A DNA stretch of 64,000 nt, taken from positions 186,001-250,000 of the forward strand of contig NZ_BMIK01000002.1 of the NCBI RefSeq assembly GCF_014642075.1, given 5' to 3'. Positions 28,417 through 37,787 of this stretch are shown one piece after another. Each line of letters opens with the position of its first letter. Position 1 is the first letter of the stretch. The position numbers and the translations under genes were made by a program. The notes beneath the pieces are model-generated. The model searched no databases. It saw nothing but the letters and a program-made list of their open reading frames with translations, and was not told the origin of the DNA. The stretch is from Parapedobacter defluvii (GTDB taxonomy: Bacteria; Bacteroidota; Bacteroidia; Sphingobacteriales; Sphingobacteriaceae).

Positions 28417-28500
28417 TTTAGTCTTTAGACGTTAGTCGTTAGTCATTAGTCTTTGTTCCTTACTCCTTACCCTTTGCTCCCTAAGTCCTTTCTTTCTCTC
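28417..28500. repeat. Degenerate short-word repeats between gltB and gltD
   Basis: The gap between the two glutamate synthase genes is made of drifting short words: GTTAGTCGTTAGTCATTAGT, then CTTTGTTCC, TTACTCC, TTACCC, TTTGCTCC. No gene or hairpin is evident. The repeat interrupts what must be one operon. Confidence 0.6.
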
Positions 28501-28502
28501 CA

Positions 28503-31500
28503 TCAAGCCTCTATTAATTTTGACCGTAATACGTTTTTGTATTCCCGCGGGAATACCTTGATGAAATAGCTTTTTTCGGTCTTCCAATTTTGGAGGATGG
28601 AGGTAGCCCGTTTGCTACCTGTGAGGTGTATGTGCCGTTTCAGCAACGCAATAATAGCCGTTTCATCTTCGGCTTCGAGCGGATCAAGATCGACCATTTC
28701 GGTATTGCAGTTGTCCCTGAATGTACCTTCCAGGTCGTATATCCACGCAATACCGCCACTCATTCCCGCAGCAAAGTTACGTCCTGTTGCACCCAGTATC
28801 AGAGCCCGTCCGCCCGTCATGTATTCACACCCATGATCGCCCACACCTTCCACCACCGCTGTGGCACCGGAGTTGCGCACGGCAAACCGCTCGCCCGCCT
28901 GTCCGCATACGAACAGGTGGCCCGAAGTAGCGCCGTACAGTGCCACATTACCGATAATGATATTTTCATGGGGTACCAGAGGGCTGTTGTGCGCCGGGTA
29001 AATGGCTAACTGCGCGCCGGACAAGCCTTTGCCCACGTAGTCGTTGGCCTCGCCTTCCAATTCGAAAGAAAGTCCCTTAGCGGCAAATGCACCAAAGCTT
29101 TGTCCGGCCGAACCCGTAAACTTATAGTTGATCGTATTGTCGGGAAGGCCTTCGCCGCCGTATATCTTAGATACTTCATTGGATAACAGGGTGCCGATGG
29201 TACGGTCCGTATTCTTTACGTTGAATGTGCCGAAAACCGGGGTTTTGCTGTCCAGCGCACTACGTGCCTGAGTTACCAGCCCCCAATCCAGGATCATATC
29301 CAATCCGTGATCCTGGTGTTCCGTTTGGTACAGTGTATCGCCCGTACGGCTGTGGGCTACGTGGAGTATGCCCGACAGATCCAGTTTGTTAACTTTCCAG
29401 TGGTCTATGTTCTCCCGTTTTTTGAGGAATTGCGCACGGCCTACCATTTCATTGATGGTACGGAAACCGAGCTCGGCCATGATTTCCCGCAATTCTTCGG
29501 CGAGGAACTTAAACAGATTGACAATATCTTCGGGCTTACCTGTAAACAGTTTACGAAGTTCGGGGTCTTGGGTAGCCACCCCAACGGGGCAGGTATTCAG
29601 ATGGCATTTCCGCATCATGATGCATCCGCCAGCTACCAGAGCGGCCGTTGCCACGCCCCACTCTTCAGCGCCCAGCAAGGTTGCGATGGCAATGTCCCGT
29701 CCGGTTTTCAGCTGTCCGTCGGTTTGCAGCACCACGCGGCTGCGTAGCCCGTTTTTCACGAGGGTTTGGTGCGATTCAGCCAATCCCAACTCCCAGGGCA
29801 ATCCGGCATGTTTGATTGAACTGATGGGAGATGCCCCGGTTCCACCGTCGTATCCGGCAATAAGGATCACGTCGGCATGGGCTTTTGCAACACCCGCAGC
29901 AATCGTACCTACACCGGCTTTGGATACCAGTTTCACATTGATCCGGGCGTCGCGGTTGGCATTCTTCAGGTCAAAGATCAGTTGTGCCAGGTCTTCGATG
30001 GAGTAGATGTCGTGGTGCGGGGGCGGAGAAATCAATCCCACACCCGGAGTGGAGTGCCTTACCTTGGCAATCCAATCATCCACTTTGTGTCCGGGCAGCT
30101 GTCCGCCCTCGCCGGGTTTTGCGCCCTGCGCCATCTTAATCTGCAGCTCATCGGCCTGGGTGAGGTAATGGGAAGTCACACCGAAACGGCCGGAAGCCAC
30201 CTGTTTGATGGCCGAGCGCATGGAATCGCCGTTTGGCAACGGTTTGTAACGGATCTCGTCCTCACCACCCTCGCCGGTGTTACTTTTGCCGCCGATGCGG
30301 TTCATCGCAATGGCGAGGGTACTGTGTGCTTCGTGCGAGATGGACCCGAACGACATGGCACCCGTAGCGAAGCGTTTCATGATGTTTTCCGCAGGTTCCA
30401 CCTCGTCAATGGGAACCGGTGTGCGGTGCCGTGCAAAGTCCAGTAATCCGCGCAGGGTATACATGCGTTCCTTTTGGTTATTGATAAGCGCACTATACTT
30501 TTTAAAGGTTTCGTAGTCGCCCGTGCGGCATGCCTGTTGAAGCAGGTGTACCGTCTGCGGGTTGAACAGGTGTGCTTCGCCTCTTCTTTTCCACTGATAG
30601 ATACCTCCTTCAGGTAACAGGTCGGCGGCATTGCGCGAACTGGTGAAGCCGCGATGGTGCTTACTCAGTACCTCGCGGGCGATATCATCCAAATCCAATC
30701 CACCGATCCGGGAAACGGCACCGCAGAAATAGGTATCCACCACATTTTTGTTGATACCCAGCACCTCAAAAATCTGGGCGCCATGGTACGACTGCAGGGT
30801 GGAAATGCCCATCTTCGAGAAAATCTTGAGCAATCCGCCGCATACCGCTTTCACGTAGTTCTTGGCAAGTTGGGGCCAGGTTAGGTCAGTATCCAGTATT
30901 TTCTGCTCTTTGAGTGTACGGATGGACGCCAATGCCATATAGGGATTGATCGCTGTTGCGCCGAATGCCAGCAGGCAGGCGAAATGGTGCACTTCCCATA
31001 CATCACCGCCTTCCACAACAAGACCCACTGCACCGCGGTGTCCGGTTTTGATGAGGTGGTGGTGAACGGCTGATACAGCCAACAGCGAAGGGATGGCCGC
31101 GTGCTGCGAATCAATCGCGCGGTCAGAGAGGATGATTACCTCAAATCCATCCTTCACCGCATCTTCCGCATAGCGGCACAGGCGGGCCAATCCTTCTTCC
31201 AGGGCACCCGGCTTGCCATTGGCGTTGAAATAACACTGCAGAGTTTTGGCTTGGAAAATTCCGGTGTCAATGCTACGGAGTTTTTCAAGCTCCCTGCTTG
31301 TTAATATGGGATGCTCCAGCGCTACACAGTGGCAGTGCATTTTATCTTCATCCAGAATATTCCCCGCATTGCCGATGAAGGTGGCCAAGCTCATGACCAG
31401 GCGCTCGCGGATCGGGTCAATCGGGGGGTTGGTAACCTGTGCGAAGAACTGCTTGAAATAACTTGACAGGTGCTGGGGATGATTGGAAAGTACGGCTAAG

Positions 31501-33017
31501 GGCACGTCTGTTCCCATGGATCCGACGGGTTCCTTTCCGTCCAGCGCCATCGGTGTAAGGATCCCTTCGATGTCTTCGCGGGAGTAGCCGAATATCTGCT
31601 GATATTTGAATACAGACTCCTTCGATAAATAGGTGAAAGTAACCCGGGGTTCGGCAAGCTCGTCCATCCGGATTTTGTATTGGTGTAACCAGTCGCTATA
31701 CGGCTGTCTCGCTATCAATTCGCCTTTTACCTGTTCATCCGATAGGATTTCTCCTTTTTCCATGTCAATCAGGAAAATCTTACCCGGTTGTTGGCGGCCC
31801 TTTTTTATGATGAGGTTTTCGTCAATGGGCAGGGCGCCGGCTTCCGAAGCAACGATCACACGGTCGTCCGATGTGACGGCAAACCGGAGAGGCCGCAAGC
31901 CGTTCCGGTCGAGCATAGCACCAATGGTGGTGCCATCGGTGAAACAAAGGGCCGCAGGTCCGTCCCAAGGTTCCATCAGCGTAGCATGGTATTCATAGAA
32001 TGCTTTCTTCAATGGATCCATTTGGGAGTTGCCGTCCCACGCTTCGGGAACCATCATAAGCATCACATGGGCGATGCTACGGCCGCTGTGGAGTAGCAGT
32101 TCAGCCACGTTGTCTAAACAGGCCGAATCTGACTGGTGCCCATCAACCACCGGCAGGAGAATCTGCAGTTCTTCTTCGGTAAAGTAGGGAGAAGACAGAG
32201 AGCGTAAACCCGCATAAAACCAATTGAGGTTACCCGTCAGGGTGTTGATCTCACCATTGTGGGCCAACATGCGGAATGGTTGGGCCAATTGCCACGAGGG
32301 GAACGTGTTGGTTGAAAAGCGGGAGTGGACCAACCCAAAAGCAGAGACCACCCGTTTATCCGAAAGATCGGGATAATAGGTGCCCACCTGATAAGTAGTC
32401 AACTGTCCTTTATAAACAATTACTTTACAGGACAACGATGCGATATAGAGATCTTCGGTGAGTTCCGCGGTTTCCCGTACTTTTTTAGCGATCAATCGCC
32501 TCAGTACAAATAGTTTCCGCTCAAATTCGGTGGTATCCGTCACGCCCGCGGGCCGAGAAACAAAGAACTGAACAATCTCTGGCTCCACGCTCAATGCGGT
32601 GGTACCAATCCCTTCCGGATTTACCGGGACACGCCGGAAACCCAGGAAATCCATGCCTCTTTCCTTGGTAGCCTGTTGGATAATCTCAAGGCAAATTCGG
32701 TTTGCTTCCGCATCTTTCGGTAAGAAAGCCATTCCCGTGCCGTAGTAGCCGGGCTCACTCAATTGAATACCCAGCGCGATACATTCTTCCCAAAGAAGTT
32801 CGTGCGGTAGTTGAATCATGATGCCGGCACCGTCACCGCTTTCGGGATCACAACCGCAGGCACCGCGGTGTTCCATGTTTTCGAGCATGGTCAACGCGTC
32901 CCGCACCTGTTGATGAGTTTTGTTGCCTTTGAGGTTCGCAATAAAACCTACACCACATGCATCATGCTCAAAATCAGCATGGTATAGCCCCTCCTGTTTT
33001 CTCAATCTATCAGTCAT
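28503..33017 (-). CDS. gltB: Glutamate synthase (NADPH) large subunit
   Basis: GltB transfers the amide of glutamine to 2-oxoglutarate. The 1504-residue protein starts with a short propeptide before the nucleophilic Cys (H-D-A-C-G-V-G-F, Cys22) of the class II glutaminase domain. A central domain follows, then the FMN synthase domain (around residues 830-1200) with the 3Fe-4S motif C-x5-C-x4-C-P-V-G-V-A-T, and a C-terminal GXGXG beta-helix domain. Lengths and motifs are complete. It is first in the gltB-gltD pair. Confidence 0.98.
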   Translation of the reverse strand: MTDRLRKQEGLYHADFEHDACGVGFIANLKGNKTHQQVRDALTMLENMEHRGACGCDPESGDGAGIMIQLPHELLWEECIALGIQLSEPGYYGTGMAFLPKDAEANRICLEIIQQATKERGMDFLGFRRVPVNPEGIGTTALSVEPEIVQFFVSRPAGVTDTTEFERKLFVLRRLIAKKVRETAELTEDLYIASLSCKVIVYKGQLTTYQVGTYYPDLSDKRVVSAFGLVHSRFSTNTFPSWQLAQPFRMLAHNGEINTLTGNLNWFYAGLRSLSSPYFTEEELQILLPVVDGHQSDSACLDNVAELLLHSGRSIAHVMLMMVPEAWDGNSQMDPLKKAFYEYHATLMEPWDGPAALCFTDGTTIGAMLDRNGLRPLRFAVTSDDRVIVASEAGALPIDENLIIKKGRQQPGKIFLIDMEKGEILSDEQVKGELIARQPYSDWLHQYKIRMDELAEPRVTFTYLSKESVFKYQQIFGYSREDIEGILTPMALDGKEPVGSMGTDVPLAVLSNHPQHLSSYFKQFFAQVTNPPIDPIRERLVMSLATFIGNAGNILDEDKMHCHCVALEHPILTSRELEKLRSIDTGIFQAKTLQCYFNANGKPGALEEGLARLCRYAEDAVKDGFEVIILSDRAIDSQHAAIPSLLAVSAVHHHLIKTGHRGAVGLVVEGGDVWEVHHFACLLAFGATAINPYMALASIRTLKEQKILDTDLTWPQLAKNYVKAVCGGLLKIFSKMGISTLQSYHGAQIFEVLGINKNVVDTYFCGAVSRIGGLDLDDIAREVLSKHHRGFTSSRNAADLLPEGGIYQWKRRGEAHLFNPQTVHLLQQACRTGDYETFKKYSALINNQKERMYTLRGLLDFARHRTPVPIDEVEPAENIMKRFATGAMSFGSISHEAHSTLAIAMNRIGGKSNTGEGGEDEIRYKPLPNGDSMRSAIKQVASGRFGVTSHYLTQADELQIKMAQGAKPGEGGQLPGHKVDDWIAKVRHSTPGVGLISPPPHHDIYSIEDLAQLIFDLKNANRDARINVKLVSKAGVGTIAAGVAKAHADVILIAGYDGGTGASPISSIKHAGLPWELGLAESHQTLVKNGLRSRVVLQTDGQLKTGRDIAIATLLGAEEWGVATAALVAGGCIMMRKCHLNTCPVGVATQDPELRKLFTGKPEDIVNLFKFLAEELREIMAELGFRTINEMVGRAQFLKKRENIDHWKVNKLDLSGILHVAHSRTGDTLYQTEHQDHGLDMILDWGLVTQARSALDSKTPVFGTFNVKNTDRTIGTLLSNEVSKIYGGEGLPDNTINYKFTGSAGQSFGAFAAKGLSFELEGEANDYVGKGLSGAQLAIYPAHNSPLVPHENIIIGNVALYGATSGHLFVCGQAGERFAVRNSGATAVVEGVGDHGCEYMTGGRALILGATGRNFAAGMSGGIAWIYDLEGTFRDNCNTEMVDLDPLEAEDETAIIALLKRHIHLTGSKRATSILQNWKTEKSYFIKVFPREYKNVLRSKLIEA

Positions 33018-33661
33018 TCTGTTTAGTTAGCTAAATTCCAATTGCTAAATTAGTAAATAAAATGAAAATAATTAAATTTTTATCAAACTTTTATCATTTT
33101 TGTTGATAATTACCTATTATTTATGTTTATTATTGATAATTTGTTAATCATATACGTTTCTGATTGCGGAGATTGCAATGAATTGGTTTTTTGTCCTCGC
33201 CGGACAGGCTCGCTCAGTCGCCGCAAAGCTCGTTCTTTGGCTTGACCCAAAGAACCAAAGGTCAAGGCTTTGAAGCCTCGGTCGCAGGTTGATTGCAAAG
33301 CATACATGGCGCGTATTGCAGCCGCTTCCCCAATCCGCTTGGTTACTGCCAGTATGGTCGTTCCTGCATATGCTTTGCGGTCTGCACGTTGAAGCACTAC
33401 CTTTGTAGCAAAGTATCCAAGCGACGAGGTTATTCACGCTCGTGTTTTTGTTTTCATCGGTGTTCATGAACTCACGTCGTTCGGTTTGCCAACTTTTGCG
33501 GTCAACCTGCGAAGCAAGCTTGAGGGCCATTGGAAACAAACACTTGCCGAAAAAAGTACCGAGTCCTTGTGGCGATTGAGCAAATAGCCTCTGCGGCCTG
33601 AGCAGAAGAACCCCGTCTTAGTGAACAACAGAAACCTATACGGGGTTACAAAAACTTCCTG
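33018..33661. other. Gene-free stretch: AT-rich gltB upstream region plus a repeat-like, non-coding segment
   Basis: About 640 bases with no convincing gene. From 33018 to 33150 it is very AT-rich and holds an inverted repeat TTATCA-N7-TGATAA (33091-33109), perhaps part of gltB control. From about 33165 to 33600 base composition changes. A hairpin GTTCTTTGG-N6-CCAAAGAAC (33232-33255) overlaps a competing one, CTTGACC-N12-GGTCAAG (33241-33266). Open frames exist on the minus strand in two frames, but their products are Arg/Ser/Cys-rich and look non-protein. It may be a dispersed genomic repeat or a relic. Confidence 0.4.
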
Positions 33662-33669
33662 TACATTTG
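33662..33669 (+). promoter_or_regulatory. -7 element directly before the S4-domain gene
   Basis: TACATTTG ends four bases before the ATG at 33674. Transcription should start on or beside the A of the start codon, so a leaderless mRNA is likely. A -33 element is not clear. Confidence 0.5.
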
Positions 33670-33673
33670 CGCC

Positions 33674-33883
33674 ATGATTACGTATCGGATCAAGGGAGAA
33701 TACATTACATTGATTCAATTGCTTAAGGCTCTCAATTGGGTGGAAAATGGAGGAGAGGCGCAAGCAGTTGTGTCGGCGGGATTGGTGCGTTACAATGGAA
33801 ACGTCGATCACCGAAAACGTCTGAAAGTAAAGCCGGAAGACATAGTTGAGTTCAATGGAAAACAAGTCAATATACAGAAATGA
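33674..33883 (+). CDS. Small S4-domain RNA-binding protein (YbcJ-like)
   Basis: This 69-residue protein consists almost wholly of one S4 RNA-binding fold: Y-I-T-L-I-Q-L-L-K-A, a G-E-A-Q-A-V-V-S-A-G-L-V segment, then R-K-R-L-K-V-K-P-E-D-I-V. It resembles YbcJ/RNA-binding S4 proteins seen with ribosome-related functions. The partner RNA is unknown. The stop overlaps the ATG of the next lipoprotein gene (ATGA), suggesting coupling. Confidence 0.85.
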   Translation: MITYRIKGEYITLIQLLKALNWVENGGEAQAVVSAGLVRYNGNVDHRKRLKVKPEDIVEFNGKQVNIQK

Positions 33884-34320
33884 ATCGTGAATCAATGAAA
33901 AACGGGTTGATTGCTTTATTGCTTGTATCCCTATGTGCCTGCACGGGAAATAAGAAGAAAGGAGACAGGCCGTATATCCTGGCCATTACGGTAGAGACCT
34001 TTGCAAAAAAAGGGACCGATGCCGTCGTCGAGAAACTGGAAACCGATACAGTGACGGTACCTACGCCTTTGGCGGCCTATTCCAAAGGCATCCAAAAATA
34101 TGCAGCGGTATTGATGCATACCGAGCAGTTCCCCGATTCGATAAAAGGTGTAAGTGGGTTGAAAATCATGGATGAGACGGGCAGTGACGTAGTACCTTCC
34201 ATTCCACAGGATCAACGGGACAGCGTCATCATGAATTTTATCCAATTCGCGCGGCGTTCCAACATTCCATATTACGATCGGGTAAAAGATTTTGAATTGA
34301 AATTGATGAAAGCAAGATAA
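33880..34320 (+). CDS. Hypothetical lipoprotein
   Basis: This 146-residue protein has no recognised domain. The N-terminus has a charged start, a hydrophobic stretch and a possible lipobox ending L-C-A-C, so it is probably a lipoprotein facing the periplasm. The rest is soluble, mixed alpha/beta in character, with no cysteine motif. It overlaps the S4 gene by four bases and is followed five bases later by aroB, which suggests cotranscription but gives no functional clue. A second ATG at 33895 would give a shorter signal peptide and is also possible. Confidence 0.75.
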   Translation: MNRESMKNGLIALLLVSLCACTGNKKKGDRPYILAITVETFAKKGTDAVVEKLETDTVTVPTPLAAYSKGIQKYAAVLMHTEQFPDSIKGVSGLKIMDETGSDVVPSIPQDQRDSVIMNFIQFARRSNIPYYDRVKDFELKLMKAR

Positions 34321-34325
34321 CCAGG

Positions 34326-35396
34326 ATGAGTGACCACACAATAACCAGCATAGGCTATGACGTCGTTTTTGATGATTCGTTGGCCGAGTTGAATAGATTT
34401 ATCCAACGGGGTAATTACTCCCGGATATTGATACTGACCGACCGAAATACCTGTATACATTGCCTGCCGGTGTTACAGGCAGCGTTACCCGAATTCGACG
34501 GATACGATGTCATTGAGGTAGATCCGGGCGAAGAAAATAAGAACATTGATTTCTGTGTAGGTATCTGGAAAATGATGCTCGACTTCGGTGCAGACCGCCA
34601 GAGTCTGATGATCAATCTTGGCGGTGGGGTGGTTACGGATATGGGCGGATTTACGGCATCTACGTTCAAACGGGGGATTGATTTTATCCAGGTTCCTACC
34701 ACGTTATTATCGCAGGTAGACGCCTCTGTGGGTGGCAAGACCGGGGTTGATATGGATAATGTGAAAAACATCATCGGCACATTCGCACAGCCAAAAGCGG
34801 TATTCATTGCGTCTACATTCCTGCAAACACTGGATAGGAGGCAGCTGGTTTCGGGTTTTGCAGAGGTCATCAAACACGGTCTGATTGCCGACCGTGCATT
34901 TTATGAAAAGGTCAAAGGATTGGATGTTGAAACCGTGTCCCTTGAACACATCCAGCATTCGGTAGCCATCAAAAACAGCGTTGTGACCCAGGATCCCCTG
35001 GAAAAGGGAATCCGAAAGATACTGAACTTTGGTCATACCATCGGTCATGCACTGGAAGGCCATTCCTTGGCAAACGATCGTAATCCGTTGTTGCATGGCG
35101 AGGCCATTGCAGCGGGAATGATTTGTGAGGCATACCTGGCGCATCGAATAAACGGGCTTTCTGAAGATGCGCTTGAAGACGTTATCCGGACGTTCCGCGT
35201 GCATTTTCCCGATTATACCTTTAGTCCCGATATTTACGACGGGTTATTGGCGCTCATGAAAAATGACAAAAAGAATGCGGGAAATCAGATCGGCTTCGCC
35301 TTACTCAGTTCCATAGGGCAATGTAGCATCGACGTGTTTGTGGAAGAAGAATTGATTCGGGAAAGTCTCGACTTTTACCGGAAGCTGATCGCATAG
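34326..35396 (+). CDS. aroB: 3-dehydroquinate synthase
   Basis: AroB turns DAHP into 3-dehydroquinate, the second step of the shikimate pathway. The 356-residue protein carries the NAD-binding G-G-G-V-V-T-D-M-G-G-F segment, the Q-V-D-A-S-V-G-G-K-T-G-V-D motif and the zinc ligands in F-A-E-V-I-K-H-G, L-N-F-G-H-T-I-G-H-A and H-G-E-A-I-A-A-G. It is complete. It ends eight bases from the end of convergent lpxB. Confidence 0.97.
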   Translation: MSDHTITSIGYDVVFDDSLAELNRFIQRGNYSRILILTDRNTCIHCLPVLQAALPEFDGYDVIEVDPGEENKNIDFCVGIWKMMLDFGADRQSLMINLGGGVVTDMGGFTASTFKRGIDFIQVPTTLLSQVDASVGGKTGVDMDNVKNIIGTFAQPKAVFIASTFLQTLDRRQLVSGFAEVIKHGLIADRAFYEKVKGLDVETVSLEHIQHSVAIKNSVVTQDPLEKGIRKILNFGHTIGHALEGHSLANDRNPLLHGEAIAAGMICEAYLAHRINGLSEDALEDVIRTFRVHFPDYTFSPDIYDGLLALMKNDKKNAGNQIGFALLSSIGQCSIDVFVEEELIRESLDFYRKLIA

Positions 35397-35404
35397 CATT
35401 CCAA

Positions 35405-36529
35405 TCAATCCTCGGTCTGTCTACCCAGAAAGTTGGTTATCAGCTGGGCCGTGCGTCCGGATGCACCCGGTTCCCCCATTTTTTGATGGAGAGTGGTGTA
35501 ATCTGCAAATACCTGTTCTCGATACGCTTTTTTATTCAATAGGCGATCGAGTTCGGCCGCAATTTCCTCCGTCGTGCATTCTTTTTGGATCAGTTCCCTG
35601 ACGGCGGGCTTATCCAGAATAAGGTTTACCAGCGAGATGTATTTGACCTGGATGACCATCCGGCCAATGGCAATGGACAAGGGATTGGCTTTATAGACCA
35701 CCACCTGGGGAACGTTTAGCAGCGCGGTTTCCAGCGTTGCTGTGCCGCTGGCCACCACAGCAGCCTCTGCGTGCTTCAGCAGGTCGTAAGTCGCATTGAA
35801 CACCACGGGTAGGTCGGCTTCGCCCATGTACTGTTTATAGTAGGATTCATCGAAGTTGGGAGCACCGGCAATTACGCAATGGTGGGCAGGAAACCGGAAA
35901 GCCAGGTCACTCATCAGGGGAAGCAGTTTGCTGATTTCCATGTGGCGGCTACCGGGGAGTAATGCAATGATGGGCTTTCCCGAGAGGTGGTTTTCCTGGA
36001 TAAATAAGGGATTGTCTGTATGACCCGCTATCGCATCCAGGAGTGGATTTCCCACATAGTCGACTTCCATGCCCCATTTATGGTAAAATTCAACCTCAAA
36101 GGGCAGGATACAGAACAGCCGGTCTACCACCCGTTTGATTTTTAAGACACGCCGTTGATTCCATGCCCATACTTTCGGAGAAATGTAGTAACATACCTTC
36201 ATGCCGATTTTTTTGGCATAGGAGGCGATTTTTAGATTGAAGCCGGGAAAATCAATCAGGATCAATGTATCGGGGGCATAGGCAGCGATGTCTGCTTTTA
36301 CAATCCGTAGATTTCTGGCGATGGTTCTAAGATTGGCAAGCACTTCCACAAACCCCATAAAAGCCATTTGCGCAATGTGGATGGCCGCGGTCTCGCCCGC
36401 AGCCTGCTGCATCCGGTCGCCGCCGACGATCCGGAATTCCGCCTCAGTATCTAGTCTTTTCAGCGCATGGATGAGGTTGGCGCCGTGTAGGTCGCCCGAT
36501 GTTTCTCCAGCTATGACGTAGTATTTCAT
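35405..36529 (-). CDS. lpxB: Lipid-A-disaccharide synthase
   Basis: LpxB joins UDP-diacylglucosamine and lipid X to make the lipid A disaccharide at the inner membrane. The 374-residue GT-B type enzyme shows the family opening G-E-T-S-G-D-L-H-G-A, Y-Y-I-S-P-K-V-W-A-W-N, L-L-P-G-S-R and V-A-S-G-T-A-T-L-E. It follows the porin gene by 24 bases on the minus strand and may share its transcript. Confidence 0.97.
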   Translation of the reverse strand: MKYYVIAGETSGDLHGANLIHALKRLDTEAEFRIVGGDRMQQAAGETAAIHIAQMAFMGFVEVLANLRTIARNLRIVKADIAAYAPDTLILIDFPGFNLKIASYAKKIGMKVCYYISPKVWAWNQRRVLKIKRVVDRLFCILPFEVEFYHKWGMEVDYVGNPLLDAIAGHTDNPLFIQENHLSGKPIIALLPGSRHMEISKLLPLMSDLAFRFPAHHCVIAGAPNFDESYYKQYMGEADLPVVFNATYDLLKHAEAAVVASGTATLETALLNVPQVVVYKANPLSIAIGRMVIQVKYISLVNLILDKPAVRELIQKECTTEEIAAELDRLLNKKAYREQVFADYTTLHQKMGEPGASGRTAQLITNFLGRQTED

Positions 36530-36553
36530 TTTTTCGGCTATCAGCTGTCGGAA

Positions 36554-37762
36554 TTATATCCCTAACTCAATCTGGAAAGTAGCTCCCCAATTGTTTCCAT
36601 CGTAGCCCGTCTGATAGACACCGTCTTTGGTTTGGTAATGGGTATTCAGCTGCAATTTGAGACGGTGGGCGCGGAAATATTTGGTTAACCCCAATTCTAC
36701 GATTTCCGTTTGTCGTTCGAATGCGCGGATATCTTGATGGGGTTTGATCCAGGTATACCGGCCTGCGAGCTCGTAACCGGAGTCCTTATTCAATACATAA
36801 GAGAGCTGCTGGTTTACACCCTGACCTTTAAATGTGTAGGCCACTTCCCCTTCTTTGTCTGTGCTGAATGGGTTATCCGCTCCCCGTTTCATGTATTCGA
36901 TTTGGTATGCCCAACCCCGGTATTTGAAGATTGCATCGTAGAAAGAAGTTTTCAGCGTAAGCGGTGCAGTAAGATATTTTCCAGTTTGGCCGCCTGAACG
37001 TGTTGTCCGGTCGTTGAAGCTATAGCCCCCGCCAAAGGCCACCTTGGGTGTTTCCTCATATTCAAGATCGCCTTCGTAGTAATCGCCTTCGTTGGTGAAT
37101 TCACCCAGGGGTAGAAATTCCGCCCGTCCGGTATACGCCAATCCGTCGTCGGTAACATTGGCTACACGCCCCTCCCCGGTACTGATGGCGGCCTTGAAAT
37201 GAAGGGGCACATCGCCGATCTTAGGTGAATAATAGGCTTTTATACCGAAATCGCGGTCGATGTTAAAAGTTGCATTGACCAACGAACGTTCGGCAAATTG
37301 CAACTCACCCGAAGAATTTACACGCTGGCGGTTTCCGGGTAGCTTATTCTGTCCGAAGGCAACGTAGAAGTTATCCGTAAAATTATAAAAAATCACGGCG
37401 TCGCGCACGATATTCGGTACATCGGTATCGTCGTAATCCTGATCACCGCGCGTAAAACCGAGCTGTATACTGTAGGATAATTTGGGTGTGTAAATGTAGC
37501 CATCCATACGCAGTCTCAACCTTCTGATCCTTGCCTCAAAAGATTCGGCACCGAAGTCATTTCCGCTGAGTGATGTATATTTTAAGCGGCTCTGCATTCG
37601 GAACCTGAAATTGATGTAGAAAGTCGAATCGTCGCCGGTATATTGGATACCCTTGAAATTTTCAATGGTCGGGCGTTCGTCACGTTGCCGCTGGCCGAAT
37701 AATACAGTTGGAGACAAAAGGCTAATATAGGTTATAAATAATGTCAGCAGCCGATAATTCAT
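36554..37762 (-). CDS. Outer membrane porin, phosphate-selective (OprO/OprP) type
   Basis: This 402-residue predicted 16-strand beta-barrel is of the phosphate-selective porin O/P family. There is a signal peptide (about 1-23, then Q-R-Q-R-D-E-R), alternating polar/hydrophobic strands throughout, and a C-terminal strand ending F-Q-I-E-L-G-I. The family name does not prove phosphate transport. It sits directly after aguA (25 bases) and before lpxB, so cotranscription with polyamine genes is possible but may be incidental. Confidence 0.85.
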   Translation of the reverse strand: MNYRLLTLFITYISLLSPTVLFGQRQRDERPTIENFKGIQYTGDDSTFYINFRFRMQSRLKYTSLSGNDFGAESFEARIRRLRLRMDGYIYTPKLSYSIQLGFTRGDQDYDDTDVPNIVRDAVIFYNFTDNFYVAFGQNKLPGNRQRVNSSGELQFAERSLVNATFNIDRDFGIKAYYSPKIGDVPLHFKAAISTGEGRVANVTDDGLAYTGRAEFLPLGEFTNEGDYYEGDLEYEETPKVAFGGGYSFNDRTTRSGGQTGKYLTAPLTLKTSFYDAIFKYRGWAYQIEYMKRGADNPFSTDKEGEVAYTFKGQGVNQQLSYVLNKDSGYELAGRYTWIKPHQDIRAFERQTEIVELGLTKYFRAHRLKLQLNTHYQTKDGVYQTGYDGNNWGATFQIELGI

Positions 37763-37787
37763 GTTCTTGGTTATTGATTTATAAATT

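Noticed and set aside
33110-33539. Minus-strand open frames upstream of gltB
   Set aside because: Two frames overlap each other, the products are Arg/Ser/Cys-rich with no domain, and the DNA contains hairpins. It reads as a non-coding repeat rather than a gene.
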